64,000 bases of DNA from Saxibacter everestensis (GTDB lineage Bacteria > Actinomycetota > Actinomycetes > Actinomycetales > Brevibacteriaceae), in NCBI RefSeq assembly GCF_025787225.1, contig NZ_CP090958.1, positions 1,083,856 through 1,147,855 of the forward strand. The letters run 5' to 3'. This document shows, one piece after another, positions 27,605 through 36,764 of the stretch. How positions within the stretch are numbered: position 1 is the stretch's first letter; every line of letters starts with the position of its first letter. Made by a program: the position numbers and the translations under genes. The notes below the pieces were generated by a model. It was not told the origin of the DNA. It saw only the letters and a list, made by a program, of their open reading frames with translations, and ran no database searches.

Positions 27605-28590
27605 GGCTGCCCTGCCTTCTGCTTCGCGGCGGTGGCGCCGTACGGACGGTCCGTCGCCATATCGGCGGCCAGCTCCGCGTAGCTGTCGGGCCGGCGGGTG
27701 GTCAGGAACGGGAACAGGTCCAGCCAGTCTTTGCGCTGGTCCAGATCCAGGTCAGCCACCAGGACGGCCTCCTTGTCCCTCGGCGCCTGGACGAGGACTC
27801 GGCCATACGGGTCGGAGATGAAGGACGAGCCGTAAAAGGTGATGTCTCCTTCGTGGCCGGTCCGGTTGGGGACCACCATGAAGGTGCCGTTGGTGATGCC
27901 GTGACCGACTATCACATGCTGCCAGAGCGGCCGGGTGTCGAAGTCCGGGAAGGTCGGCTCTGAGCCGATCGCGGTTGGATACACCAGGATCTCGGCCCCG
28001 GCGAGGGAGTAGAGGCGGGCAACTTCTGGGAACCACTCGTCCCAGCAGGTTGGAAGTCCGAGGGCGGCGCCGCCCAGCGCCGCGGGCCGGTGGACCGGAT
28101 AGGCATCATCGGCAGGTCCGGCCCTGAAGTAGGTGTCCTCGTAGTAGCCGTCGCTGATCGGGATGTGGGTCTTGCGGGTGCGTGCCAGCAGTTCGCCCTG
28201 CGGAGATACCAGGATGGCGGTGTTGAAGCCCAGGCCATCCGGCCCGTCCACCCGCTCGTACAGCGAGGCATGCACGGTGACGTTGTGCCGCTGGGCTGCC
28301 GCAGCGGCGAACTCGAATGTGCGGCCGGTCAGCAGATCCTCGGCATCCCGGGCGGGGTTTTCGCCGGCGCGGACGTTGGCTGGGTACTTGGAAAGCGTCA
28401 ATTCCGGGAGGAACACCGAGCGGGCTCCGGCGTCGGCCGCCTGTCCGATCGCCTCGGTCAGGGTTGCCGTGAGTTGGGAAATGTCTTCCCGCCAGTGGTG
28501 CTGGACCAGCGCTATCCGGAGCGGCTCCCGGGTTGATTCGGTGCTCCGTGCGAAGGAGATGGGTGGTTCGGGGTTGATGACAACGTCCAT
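27601..28590 (-). CDS. aguB: N-carbamoylputrescine amidase-like nitrilase
   Basis: A carbon-nitrogen hydrolase of 329 residues. The catalytic triad is visible: Glu in LPELTLSKYP, Lys in TRKTHIPISDGYYEDTYF and Cys in PTCWDEWFPE. The last two blocks match N-carbamoylputrescine amidases, which release putrescine, CO2 and ammonia. ATG 28590 follows GGAAGAAG. It lies 88 bases after a TetR gene and is coupled to the deiminase by ATGA, so both steps of the pathway are made together. Some related nitrilases use other carbamoyl amines, but the neighbour supports this function. Confidence 0.88.
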   Translation of the reverse strand: MDVVINPEPPISFARSTESTREPLRIALVQHHWREDISQLTATLTEAIGQAADAGARSVFLPELTLSKYPANVRAGENPARDAEDLLTGRTFEFAAAAAQRHNVTVHASLYERVDGPDGLGFNTAILVSPQGELLARTRKTHIPISDGYYEDTYFRAGPADDAYPVHRPAALGGAALGLPTCWDEWFPEVARLYSLAGAEILVYPTAIGSEPTFPDFDTRPLWQHVIVGHGITNGTFMVVPNRTGHEGDITFYGSSFISDPYGRVLVQAPRDKEAVLVADLDLDQRKDWLDLFPFLTTRRPDSYAELAADMATDRPYGATAAKQKAGQP

Positions 28591-28678
28591 GGTGCTTCTT
28601 CCTGTTCCGGGCGCTAAGGGCCCTGGTTCGACTGCGGATTTCCATTGGAGTAGCCGCGGTCAAGATTGGGATGGTGGT

Positions 28679-29272
28679 TCATTTGCTGTGGTCTTGCGCC
28701 GTTGCGACTGGCGACGACGCCAGGGCGTCGAGCGCCGCCGTCACCAGCATTCGGGCATGGTCTGCGGAGATGGTGCCGTTCAACCAGCGGCCGGAAATCC
28801 CTTCGACCAGACTGGTCAGGATCTCCGCGGTAATCGCTGTGTCCTGCCCGGCGGTATCAGTACCCGCGGTAACCATCGCCTCGGCGATCTCCCGGTTCCA
28901 CTCCGCAGTGGTCCGGGCGAGCGGCTCGGCCAGGTCCGCTTCGAACACGGCGCAGGCCCTGAGTTCGTTCCAGGCCACCGAGTTCCGCCGCACGTCGGCG
29001 TCGTCCTGAATTTCGTCCAGGAGCAGATGCCGGAAGTGCCGGTCGGGGTCGGTGGGTTCGGCGGAGAGGGCAGGATCATCCTTGCTCACCTGCTTGTTGA
29101 TGTGCTCCAAGGTTGCGGCGAGCAGTCCTGCCCGGTCCGTGAAGTGGTAGTACAGCAGGCCCGGTGAAACGCCGGCCTCGCTTGCCACATCATTGACCCG
29201 CATACCCCGGACACCGTTCCTGGCGATGCAGGTGGTGGCGGCGGTGAGGATCCTGGCTAGTTTTTCACTCAT
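28679..29272 (-). CDS. TetR-family regulator of the agmatine operon
   Basis: A 197-residue TetR protein. The helix-turn-helix is VNDVASEAGVSPGLLYYHFTDRAGLLAATL near residues 25-55. The ATG overlaps the permease stop by four bases (ATGA), so it is co-expressed with it. The palindrome at 30866-30883, about 53 bases upstream of the permease start, is a natural operator for it. A likely role is control of agmatine or polyamine uptake and breakdown, by context only. Confidence 0.86.
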   Translation of the reverse strand: MSEKLARILTAATTCIARNGVRGMRVNDVASEAGVSPGLLYYHFTDRAGLLAATLEHINKQVSKDDPALSAEPTDPDRHFRHLLLDEIQDDADVRRNSVAWNELRACAVFEADLAEPLARTTAEWNREIAEAMVTAGTDTAGQDTAITAEILTSLVEGISGRWLNGTISADHARMLVTAALDALASSPVATAQDHSK

Positions 29273-30813
29273 TGTTTGACAGTAATACTTGGCTCACCTC
29301 CCTTTGCGGAGGTGGCCGGTCGCAGGCTGTCCGGTTCGGAGGTGGCCGGTCGCAGGACGTCCGGTTCGGGAAACAGTCGCAGTGCCAGCAGGTAGCCGGC
29401 GGCCCCGATGATGGTGGATCCTGCGAAACTGAGGTCGATTCCGCCGGCCAGCTGGGAGAGCGGGCCGGTGTACAGGGACGTGTCGGTGGCCAGGATGCCG
29501 AACGCCGAGCCGATAACCCAGGGCACCACGGCCCGGAGATTCCAGCCGCCGGCGAACCAGTATCGGCCACGGGGCCCGTTTGCCCGGAAGCGCTGTAGGT
29601 CAGCGGCGTGGTACTCGCCGCGGCGGGCGACGAGGAAGCCCAGAACGTTGATGGCGACCCATGGCCCGGCGAGGCCGTTGAGCACAAGTGTCATGGCAGT
29701 GATGGAGTCGACCGCGTCGAACACAAAGACACCCAGATAGAGCAGTCCGACGGCGATCGCCGACGTGATCAGCGTGGTGTGCAGTCGCCGCAGCCGCGGA
29801 AAGAGGGCCTCAAGGTCAAGGCCGCTTGCGTAAAGGTTCAGGACGCCCTGGCCCAGGCCGCCGGCCAGGGCGATCACCAGGATCGGCAGCAGGTACCAGG
29901 CAGGGGCCGCGGTGACCAGATCGGCAACGTAGGAACCACTCAGCCGGGGGAGGGCAGCCGCGGTGAAGGCTCCGAACAGTGCGGTGACGAACAAGCCAAG
30001 GAAGACGCCGAGACAGGCCGAGGTCACCACGGAGCGGTCCGAAAACCTGGTCCTGGAAATGCGCCGGCTGTAGTCGCCGAGGGTCGGTGCGTAGGAGAGC
30101 GGGCCGCCCACCGAGATCACAGCTGAGAGAATCCAGGTTGGCCAGAAGTCGCCGAGCAGGTAATCGGCGTGGACAGTGGCCGGATCGAATGCCGGAGCGA
30201 ATGCAAACACGCCGATCAGGAGCAGCACGCCAACCACCGGAGCGACAAAGCGTTGCATAGCCACGACCGTGCCGTGGCCGAAGAGGGCCACGAGAACGAT
30301 CTCCACCGAGATCACGGCGTAACCAACGCCCAAGGTGACGTCGGTGACCGGGATGCCCAGCAGCCGTTCGGCGGCGGCGACGAGGGCGTCCCCTGAGGTC
30401 CAGACCGCGATGGCGGCGTAGGCAAGCGCGAAGAGCAGGGTAAGACCTGAGCCGATCAGTCGGCCGCGGATGCCGAAATGCGCTGCGCTGGAGACTGTGT
30501 TGTTGGTTCCCGTCCGCGGTCCCAGGAGTGCCAGCGTGCCGATCAGGGCGGTGCCTAGCAGCAGCCCAACCAGGCTGGCGGAGGCCGCACCGAGGAAGTC
30601 AAGCCCGAACGTGATGGGAAGCCAGCCGAAGACGATCACCGAAAAAGCGAAGTTGCCGCCGAAGAAAACGGCGAAGAGGTTCCGGGGACGTGACGTCCGT
30701 TGTTCTTCCGGGATGTATTCGATTCCCGCTTGCTCTATCCGGCCGAAACGGTCCCGCTGCCCTGGCGGAGCGGTGACATTTCCCATTTCCTGGCGCGATT
30801 GCTTACTGATCAT
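29269..30813 (-). CDS. NCS1-family cytosine/purine-type permease
   Basis: A 514-residue transporter of the nucleobase:cation symporter-1 family with about 12 membrane segments; RPRNLFAVFFGGNFAFSVIVFGWLP is the characteristic first helix. I chose ATG 30813 over ATG 30834 because GGAAGG lies 8 bases before it. The C-terminal tail contains two copies of PEPD(S)xLRPATS from a 30-bp tandem repeat. The substrate may be a nucleobase or an amine: its place before tetR, aguB and aguA suggests import of a compound used by those enzymes. The stop overlaps the TetR start. Confidence 0.86.
   Translation of the reverse strand: MISKQSRQEMGNVTAPPGQRDRFGRIEQAGIEYIPEEQRTSRPRNLFAVFFGGNFAFSVIVFGWLPITFGLDFLGAASASLVGLLLGTALIGTLALLGPRTGTNNTVSSAAHFGIRGRLIGSGLTLLFALAYAAIAVWTSGDALVAAAERLLGIPVTDVTLGVGYAVISVEIVLVALFGHGTVVAMQRFVAPVVGVLLLIGVFAFAPAFDPATVHADYLLGDFWPTWILSAVISVGGPLSYAPTLGDYSRRISRTRFSDRSVVTSACLGVFLGLFVTALFGAFTAAALPRLSGSYVADLVTAAPAWYLLPILVIALAGGLGQGVLNLYASGLDLEALFPRLRRLHTTLITSAIAVGLLYLGVFVFDAVDSITAMTLVLNGLAGPWVAINVLGFLVARRGEYHAADLQRFRANGPRGRYWFAGGWNLRAVVPWVIGSAFGILATDTSLYTGPLSQLAGGIDLSFAGSTIIGAAGYLLALRLFPEPDVLRPATSEPDSLRPATSAKGGEPSITVKQ
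29308..29367. repeat. Two 30-bp tandem repeats in the NCS1 permease 3' end
   Basis: Copies at 29308-29337 and 29338-29367 differ at two positions. They stay in frame and add ten residues to the predicted cytoplasmic C-terminal tail. Confidence 0.85.
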
Positions 30814-30865
30814 GATCAGCCTTCCGTGAGGCACCTCATTGTGCTGTGCGTCTCGATCATATTCC

Positions 30866-30883
30866 TGACTGAATTTTCAGTCA
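30866..30883. promoter_or_regulatory. Palindromic operator between the NCS1 permease and hutU
   Basis: TGACTGAATTTTCAGTCA is an 18-bp perfect palindrome, 53 bases before the permease start and 150 bases before hutU. It fits a TetR dimer site; the TetR gene of the same operon is the first candidate. It is nearer the permease than hutU, so it probably controls the agmatine side. Confidence 0.65.
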
Positions 30884-31033
30884 ATAGCTTTGACGACGCG
30901 AATTGCGGGCAGACAGTCTGACATTTCGGATCGTAACTGCCGTCGATCCGTTGTGCCCGCTGCCTGGATGAAGTGTGCTTAGAGGAGGAACTCAACCACT
31001 GCGTCCTTGCGCACGACGTTTTAGGAGAAATCG

Positions 31034-32695
31034 ATGAGTACGTCCGGCCCCCGTCCAGTCAGCAGCCCACGTGGAGCTGCGCTGAACGCCAAAAGCTGGC
31101 AGACCGAGGCGCCGCTTCGGATGCTGATGAACAACCTCGACCCCGACGTGGCCGAGCGGCCGGACGATCTCGTCGTCTACGGCGGAACCGGGCGCGCCGC
31201 CCGCAGCTGGGAGGCGTTCGACGCCATCGTGCGCAGCCTGAAAGACCTCGAGGACGACGAGACACTTCTGGTCCAGTCGGGTAAACCGGTCGGAATCTTC
31301 CGCACCCACGAGTGGGCTCCCAGGGTGCTGATCGCCAACTCCAACCTGGTCGGCGACTGGGCGACGTGGCCGGAGTTCCGCAAGCTGGAGGCCGCGGGAC
31401 TGACAATGTACGGCCAGATGACCGCCGGCTCCTGGATCTACATCGGCACCCAGGGCATTCTGCAGGGCACCTACGAAACATTCGGCGCCATCGCTCGCAA
31501 ACGGTTCGGCGGGACGCTGGCCGGCACGCTGACGGTCACCGGCGGCTGCGGCGGAATGGGTGGCGCGCAGCCACTCGCCGTGACGATGAATGAGGGAGTC
31601 GTGCTGATCGTCGACGTCGACTCCGAGCGGCTGGAACGACGTCGCAGCCGCGGCTACCTCGACCGGGTCGCGGACAATCTTGATGACGCCATCGCGCAGG
31701 TTGAAGCCGCAAAGGCCGAACGCCTGCCACTGTCGGTCGGCGTTGTGGGAAACTGCGCCGAGGTGCTGCCCGAGCTGCTCGAACGCGGCGTCGACGTCGA
31801 CATCGTCACCGACCAGACCTCGGCGCACGACCCGCTGAGTTACCTGCCGGCCGGCATCGATGTCGGCGACTGGTCTGACTACGCGGCGAAGAAGCCGGAG
31901 GAGTTCACCGACCGGGCACGTGAGTCGATGGCGAAGCACGTTGCCGCGATGGTCGGATTCATGGATGCCGGCGCGGAGGTTTTCGACTACGGCAACTCGA
32001 TCCGGCAGGAAGCGAAGCTCGGCGGCTTCGACCGGGCATTCGACTTCCCCGGGTTTGTGCCCGCCTACATCCGGCCGCTGTTCGCCGAGGGCAAGGGGCC
32101 GTTCCGCTGGGCTGCACTGTCCGGTGACCCGGCCGACATCGCGCGCACCGACCGGGCAATTCTTGAACTCTTCCCCGAGGATGAGCACCTGCACCGCTGG
32201 ATCACCGCAGCAGGGGAGAAGATTCAGTTCGAGGGCCTGCCCGCCCGGATCTGCTGGCTCGGCTACGGCGAGCGGGCAAAGGCAGGCGCGAAGTTCAACG
32301 AGCTGGTAGCCAACGGCGAGATCAGCGCGCCGATCGTGATCGGCCGCGACCACCTGGACTCGGGTTCCGTCGCCTCGCCGTACCGGGAAACCGAGTCGAT
32401 GGCCGACGGCTCCGATGCGATCGCCGACTGGCCGCTGCTCAACGCGCTGCTGAACACGGCATCCGGCGCCACCTGGGTCTCGCTGCACCATGGCGGCGGT
32501 GTCGGCATCGGCCGGTCGATCCACGCCGGACAGGTCATCGTCGCCGATGGCACTGACCTGGCCGCGGAGAAGATCTCCCGGGTGCTCACCAACGACCCGG
32601 GCATGGGCGTCATCCGGCATGTCGACGCCGGTTACGACCGTGCCGATGAGGTGGCGAGGGAGCGCGGAGTCCGGATTCCGATGTGGGAATCATGA
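31034..32695 (+). CDS. hutU: Urocanate hydratase
   Basis: Converts urocanate to 4-imidazolone-5-propionate with NAD. The 553-residue length is normal. [22 protein letters not shown] and [16 protein letters not shown] (NAD-binding region) are clear family blocks, as is [17 protein letters not shown] near the C-terminus. ATG 31034 follows TTAGGAGAAATCG. The stop overlaps the next ATG (ATGA), and the three following genes carry out the rest of the path. hutH is elsewhere in the window. Confidence 0.96.
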   Translation: MSTSGPRPVSSPRGAALNAKSWQTEAPLRMLMNNLDPDVAERPDDLVVYGGTGRAARSWEAFDAIVRSLKDLEDDETLLVQSGKPVGIFRTHEWAPRVLIANSNLVGDWATWPEFRKLEAAGLTMYGQMTAGSWIYIGTQGILQGTYETFGAIARKRFGGTLAGTLTVTGGCGGMGGAQPLAVTMNEGVVLIVDVDSERLERRRSRGYLDRVADNLDDAIAQVEAAKAERLPLSVGVVGNCAEVLPELLERGVDVDIVTDQTSAHDPLSYLPAGIDVGDWSDYAAKKPEEFTDRARESMAKHVAAMVGFMDAGAEVFDYGNSIRQEAKLGGFDRAFDFPGFVPAYIRPLFAEGKGPFRWAALSGDPADIARTDRAILELFPEDEHLHRWITAAGEKIQFEGLPARICWLGYGERAKAGAKFNELVANGEISAPIVIGRDHLDSGSVASPYRETESMADGSDAIADWPLLNALLNTASGATWVSLHHGGGVGIGRSIHAGQVIVADGTDLAAEKISRVLTNDPGMGVIRHVDAGYDRADEVARERGVRIPMWES

Positions 32696-34044
32696 CGGTA
32701 GACCCGACGAATGGCACGGACGCCGGCGGTTCCGCCAACGCCCACGGCGGTTCTGCCAGCGCGCATGGCGGTTCTGCCAGCGCGCATGGCGGTTCTGCCA
32801 GCGCGCATGGCGGTTCTGCCAACGTGCATGGCGGTTCTGCCAACGCGCATCTTGCTGCGATCGCCGACATCGGCCGAAGCACGGCGGGCGGCTATGCCCG
32901 GCATGTATTCACCGGCGCGGAGACCACGCTGCGCGAGTGGTTCGTTGCCGAGGCCGAGCGACTCGGTCTGGACATCGAGCTGGACCGGAACTCGAACATC
33001 TGGGCTTGGTGGGGCCCGCCCGGCGATGGTGCCGTCATCACCGGAAGCCACCTGGACTCGGTGCCCGGCGGCGGAGCGTTCGATGGCCCGCTCGGCGTGG
33101 CCAGCGCCCTGGATGCAGTGCAACGCCTGCAGGCAGAAGGGTTCAAGCCGGCGAAGCCGTTCGCGCTGATGGTCTTCGCCGAGGAGGAGGGGTCCCGCTT
33201 CGGCGTCGCCTGCCTCGGTTCCCGGCTGATGACCGGAGCGATTGGCGCCGATAAGGCGCTCGCCCTGCGCGACGTCGATGGCCTCACCTTCGCCGATGCT
33301 GCACGGGCGGCCGGGTTCGCACCGGAGCGGATGGGCCAGGACGAGCAGGCGCTGCGCCGGATCGGCACCTTCGTCGAGCTGCACGTGGAACAGGGTAGGG
33401 GACTGATCGACCTGGACCGCCCGGTCGGCGTCGGCTCAAGCATTCTGGCGCACGGCCGCTGGCGGTTGTCGTTCTCCGGCACCGGGAATCATGCCGGCAC
33501 CACCGCCATCGACGAGCGGCGCGATCCGATGATTGCCGCTGCAGCGTCCGTTCTCGCGGCCCGGTCGGTGGCCGCCGCGGGCGATGGCGTGCGCGCGACC
33601 GTCGGCCGGCTGGTCCCGCGTCCCGGCGGCACCAATGTGATCGCCTCGCACGTCGACGCCTGGCTCGACGTCCGGGCTGGCGCAGACCTGGTTACCAGGG
33701 CAGCGGTTGACGAGATCGTGGAGCAGGCGCAGGCGGCAGCCGACCGGGAAGGCTGCGAACTGCAGGTCCGCGAGGAGTCGTACGGCGGCGAGGTCTTCTT
33801 CGACCCGGCGCTGGCAGGCCGGATCTCCGGCGTGCTCGGCAGATCTATGGACTGCACGGTGCCGATGCTGTCAACAGGCGCCGGGCACGACGCCGGGATC
33901 CTGGCCGCCAAGGTGCCGACCGCGATGATCTACGTGCGAAATCCCAGCGGAATCTCGCATGCGCCGGAAGAATTCGCAGAGCCGGCCGATGTCGCCGCGG
34001 GTGTCGGCGCGCTGGTCGACGTGCTCAAGGATCTGCTCAGGTGA
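32692..34044 (+). CDS. M20-family amidohydrolase in the hut operon (probable HutG substitute)
   Basis: A 450-residue protein of the allantoate amidohydrolase/N-carbamoyl-amino-acid hydrolase group. Zinc ligands fit [25 protein letters not shown] and ELHVEQG; GNHAGTT and [10 protein letters not shown] are further family blocks. The first 50 residues are six Gly/Ser/His/Ala repeats from a 21-bp tandem array. ATG 32692 overlaps the hutU stop. Between hutU and hutF, with no HutG-like deformylase in the window, it most likely hydrolyses N-formyl-glutamate, the HutF product. A classical allantoate role is less likely here. Confidence 0.8.
   Translation: MTVDPTNGTDAGGSANAHGGSASAHGGSASAHGGSASAHGGSANVHGGSANAHLAAIADIGRSTAGGYARHVFTGAETTLREWFVAEAERLGLDIELDRNSNIWAWWGPPGDGAVITGSHLDSVPGGGAFDGPLGVASALDAVQRLQAEGFKPAKPFALMVFAEEEGSRFGVACLGSRLMTGAIGADKALALRDVDGLTFADAARAAGFAPERMGQDEQALRRIGTFVELHVEQGRGLIDLDRPVGVGSSILAHGRWRLSFSGTGNHAGTTAIDERRDPMIAAAASVLAARSVAAAGDGVRATVGRLVPRPGGTNVIASHVDAWLDVRAGADLVTRAAVDEIVEQAQAAADREGCELQVREESYGGEVFFDPALAGRISGVLGRSMDCTVPMLSTGAGHDAGILAAKVPTAMIYVRNPSGISHAPEEFAEPADVAAGVGALVDVLKDLLR
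32725..32850 (+). repeat. Six 21-bp tandem repeats at the 5' end of the M20 gene
   Basis: Six in-frame units from 32725 to 32850, each beginning GGCGGTTC, encode [14 protein letters not shown]-type heptapeptides. Units 2-4 are identical; units 1, 5 and 6 differ by one to four bases. Confidence 0.92.
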
Positions 34045-35390
34045 CGGCCTTCTGGTGCGAACATGCCTGGCTGCCATCCGGCGGGCGCTCCGGCGTTCGG
34101 GTCGTTTCTGACGCACAGGGCCGGATCGCGGCGATCGAGGATTCCGCCCGGCCGGAGCCGGCCGACACTGTGCTTGAGGGCGTGACGTTTCCCGGTTTCG
34201 CCAATACCCACTCCCATCTGTTTCACCGGTTCCTGCGCGGCCGGACCCATTCCGAGGGCGGTACGTTCTGGACCTGGCGGAATCAGATGTACCAGCTTGC
34301 CGGCGGCATCACCCCGGAAAGCTACCAGACGATGGCCCGCGCCGTGTTCGCCGAAATGCTGCACGCGGGCTACACCGCGGTTGGCGAGTTCCACTACCTG
34401 CACCATCGGCCGGACGGAACTCGGTATCCCGGTCACGAGATGGAATTGGCGGTCGTGCGCGCCGCCGCCGCGACAGGCATCCGGCTCACCCTGCTGGATA
34501 CCTGCTACCTGACCGGCGGCATCGGCCAGCCGCTGACGGCCGAACAGGCCCGGTTCGGCGATGGCGACGCGGAACGCTGGCTGAACCGCTGGTTCGCCCT
34601 GCGCGATGCGGTAGCGGCAGAATCCGGCTCCGACGACGGCGCCATCCGGCTGGGGGCCGCCATCCACTCCGTGCGCGCGGTTCCCGAGGATCAGCTGCGG
34701 GTGATCGCCCGTGAGCTTCCGGCCGACGTTCCGCTGCACATCCATCTTTCCGAGCAGCCGGCCGAGAACGAGCAGTGCCTGGCCGCCTACGGGGTGACGC
34801 CGACCCAGCTGCTGGACCGGGTCGGCCTGCTGGACCGCGCCATCACCGCGGTGCACGCCACCCACCTGACAGTCGGCGACATCGAACTGCTGGGCCGGTC
34901 CGGCGCGGCCATCTCGATTTGCCCCAGCACGGAGGCCGACCTCGCCGACGGCATCGGACCGGCACGTGAGCTTTCGGATGCCGGAGCTGCGATAACGCTG
35001 GGCTCCGATCAGAATGCCGTGATCGATCCGCTGCTGGAGGCGCGCGGCCTGGAGGCCGGCGAACGGCTGCGCTCCGGCCAGCGCGGCCGCTTCCGTCCAG
35101 AGGAAATCGCCCGCGCCATGACGGCGTCCGGCTACAGCTCGATCGGCTGGGACGGCGGCACGCTGACCAGGGGCGCGCTGTGCGACCTGACCACCGTGCG
35201 GCTGGATTCCGCCCGGACGATCGGCAGCTCAGCCGGGCAGGTGATGCTCACCGCGACGGCCGCCGACGTCTCAGCAGTTATCGTTGCCGGCAAGGTGCGT
35301 TCAACCGGAGCCGGGGATGCGCGTGCCGTCGAGCAGCTGCTGACCGCGGCCATCAGCCCTGACCGGAGAGGGAAAGTCCATGCCGAGTGA
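34041..35390 (+). CDS. hutF: Formimidoylglutamate deiminase
   Basis: A 449-residue amidohydrolase-superfamily enzyme that converts N-formimidoyl-glutamate to N-formyl-glutamate and ammonia. The metal-binding loop near the N-terminus is FANTHSHLFHRFLRGR, followed by GGTFWTWRNQMY, both typical of HutF. LHIHLSEQPAENEQC holds the next His, and TLGSDQNAVIDPL the final Asp. The GTG overlaps the M20 stop (GTGA) and the 3' end overlaps hutI by 11 bases. Confidence 0.93.
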   Translation: MTAFWCEHAWLPSGGRSGVRVVSDAQGRIAAIEDSARPEPADTVLEGVTFPGFANTHSHLFHRFLRGRTHSEGGTFWTWRNQMYQLAGGITPESYQTMARAVFAEMLHAGYTAVGEFHYLHHRPDGTRYPGHEMELAVVRAAAATGIRLTLLDTCYLTGGIGQPLTAEQARFGDGDAERWLNRWFALRDAVAAESGSDDGAIRLGAAIHSVRAVPEDQLRVIARELPADVPLHIHLSEQPAENEQCLAAYGVTPTQLLDRVGLLDRAITAVHATHLTVGDIELLGRSGAAISICPSTEADLADGIGPARELSDAGAAITLGSDQNAVIDPLLEARGLEAGERLRSGQRGRFRPEEIARAMTASGYSSIGWDGGTLTRGALCDLTTVRLDSARTIGSSAGQVMLTATAADVSAVIVAGKVRSTGAGDARAVEQLLTAAISPDRRGKVHAE

Positions 35391-36600
35391 ACTGATCACC
35401 AACATCGCGGAACTGACCACGATGGACGACGAGGACCGGCAACTGCACGACGCCGCGGTCGTCGTCGAGGACGGGCTGATCGCCTGGATCGGCGCGGCCG
35501 CCGAGGCCCCCGATGCCGACCGCCGCACGGATGTGGCCGGCCGCGCGGCGCTGCCGGGCTGGGTGGACTCGCACTCACACCTGGTGTTCGCCGGAGACCG
35601 AAGCGCCGAGTTCGAGGCCCGGATGTCGGGCGCTCCGTACCAGGCCGGCGGTATTCAGACCACCGTGACGGCGACCCGGGCAGCGTCCGACGATGAATTG
35701 CGGGCGAACCTGCGGCGGCACATCAGCGAGGCGCAGCACCAGGGCACCACCTGGCTGGAGACCAAGACCGGCTATGGGCTGGATGTCGACAGTGAGCTGC
35801 GGTCGGCGCGGATTGCCGAAGCAGAACTCGATGACGTCACCTTCCTCGGCGCCCATCTGGTTCCGCAGGGCGCTGATGCCGATGAGTACACCCGTCTGGT
35901 CGCCGGCCCGATGCTGGACGCCGTGGCGCCGCACGTGAACTGGATCGACGTGTTCTGTGAGCGGGGCGCTTTCGACGCCGAGCAGAGCGCGCACGTTCTC
36001 GAAGCCGGGTTGCGACACGGACTCGGGTTACGGGTGCATGGCAACCAGCTGGGTGAGGGTCCGGGCGTGGCGCTCGCGGTCGAGTACTCGGCGGCAAGCG
36101 TCGACCACTGCAACTATCTGAGCGCCGAGGACATCCGGTTGCTGGCCGAGAGCCGGTCTGCATCGGACGGCGGCGCCTCAGCCGGCACCGTCGCCACGCT
36201 GCTTCCGGCCTGCGACCTCTCCACCCGGCAGCCATTCGGCCCGGCGCGCGAGCTGCTCGACGCCGGGGTCACGGTGGCGCTCGCGGCGAACTGCAACCCG
36301 GGATCGTCATACACAACCTCGATGCCCTTCGTGGTGGCGACCGCCGTGCTGCAGATGCGGATGACGATCCGCGAGGCGCTCTGGGCGGCGACCCGCGGCG
36401 GCGCCAAGGCGCTGCGACGAGACCGCGGCACGGCGGACAGCCCGGCGATCGGCTCGCTGCAACCCGGAGCGCGGGCCGACATCCAGGTGCTCGACGCTCC
36501 CTCGGCCGCTCATCTGGCGTACCGTCCCGGCGTTCCGCTGACCTGGGATGTGTGGCGCGGCGGGCACCGGATTGTCGGCCCGGCACCGGTATTGCGCTGA
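35380..36600 (+). CDS. hutI: Imidazolonepropionase
   Basis: Opens the imidazolone ring to give N-formimidoyl-glutamate. The 406-residue protein shows the metal site DSHSHLVFAGDRSAEFEARM, then KTGYGLDVDSELR and the ANCNPGSSYTTSMPF block close to the C-terminal Asp/Asn ligand region. ATG 35380 follows GGAGAGGGAAAG and overlaps the hutF stop by 11 bases. It closes the hutU-M20-hutF-hutI operon; the gene order does not follow the biochemical order. Confidence 0.95.
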   Translation: MPSELITNIAELTTMDDEDRQLHDAAVVVEDGLIAWIGAAAEAPDADRRTDVAGRAALPGWVDSHSHLVFAGDRSAEFEARMSGAPYQAGGIQTTVTATRAASDDELRANLRRHISEAQHQGTTWLETKTGYGLDVDSELRSARIAEAELDDVTFLGAHLVPQGADADEYTRLVAGPMLDAVAPHVNWIDVFCERGAFDAEQSAHVLEAGLRHGLGLRVHGNQLGEGPGVALAVEYSAASVDHCNYLSAEDIRLLAESRSASDGGASAGTVATLLPACDLSTRQPFGPARELLDAGVTVALAANCNPGSSYTTSMPFVVATAVLQMRMTIREALWAATRGGAKALRRDRGTADSPAIGSLQPGARADIQVLDAPSAAHLAYRPGVPLTWDVWRGGHRIVGPAPVLR

Positions 36601-36764
36601 CGCTGCTTCCTGGGCGTGGCGCGCTGTGCCTTAACAAGCCAGGTGCCGAGTGACAGCTTGGGTGTCCCGTCAGCGAGCAGAAACGACCCTAACCTGTCAG
36701 TCGGCTCGGACGGTGGTGGGGATCGTGCCCGTGCGCTGTCGGACCTGACCGATAGCCTGTATAG

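Noticed and set aside
30992-32620. 542-codon minus-strand frame opposite hutU
   Set aside because: Shadow of hutU, which is fully conserved; low-complexity Arg/Asp-rich product, no start signals.
32725-32850. Possible CRISPR array
   Set aside because: The 21-bp units are contiguous with no spacers and lie in frame within a gene.
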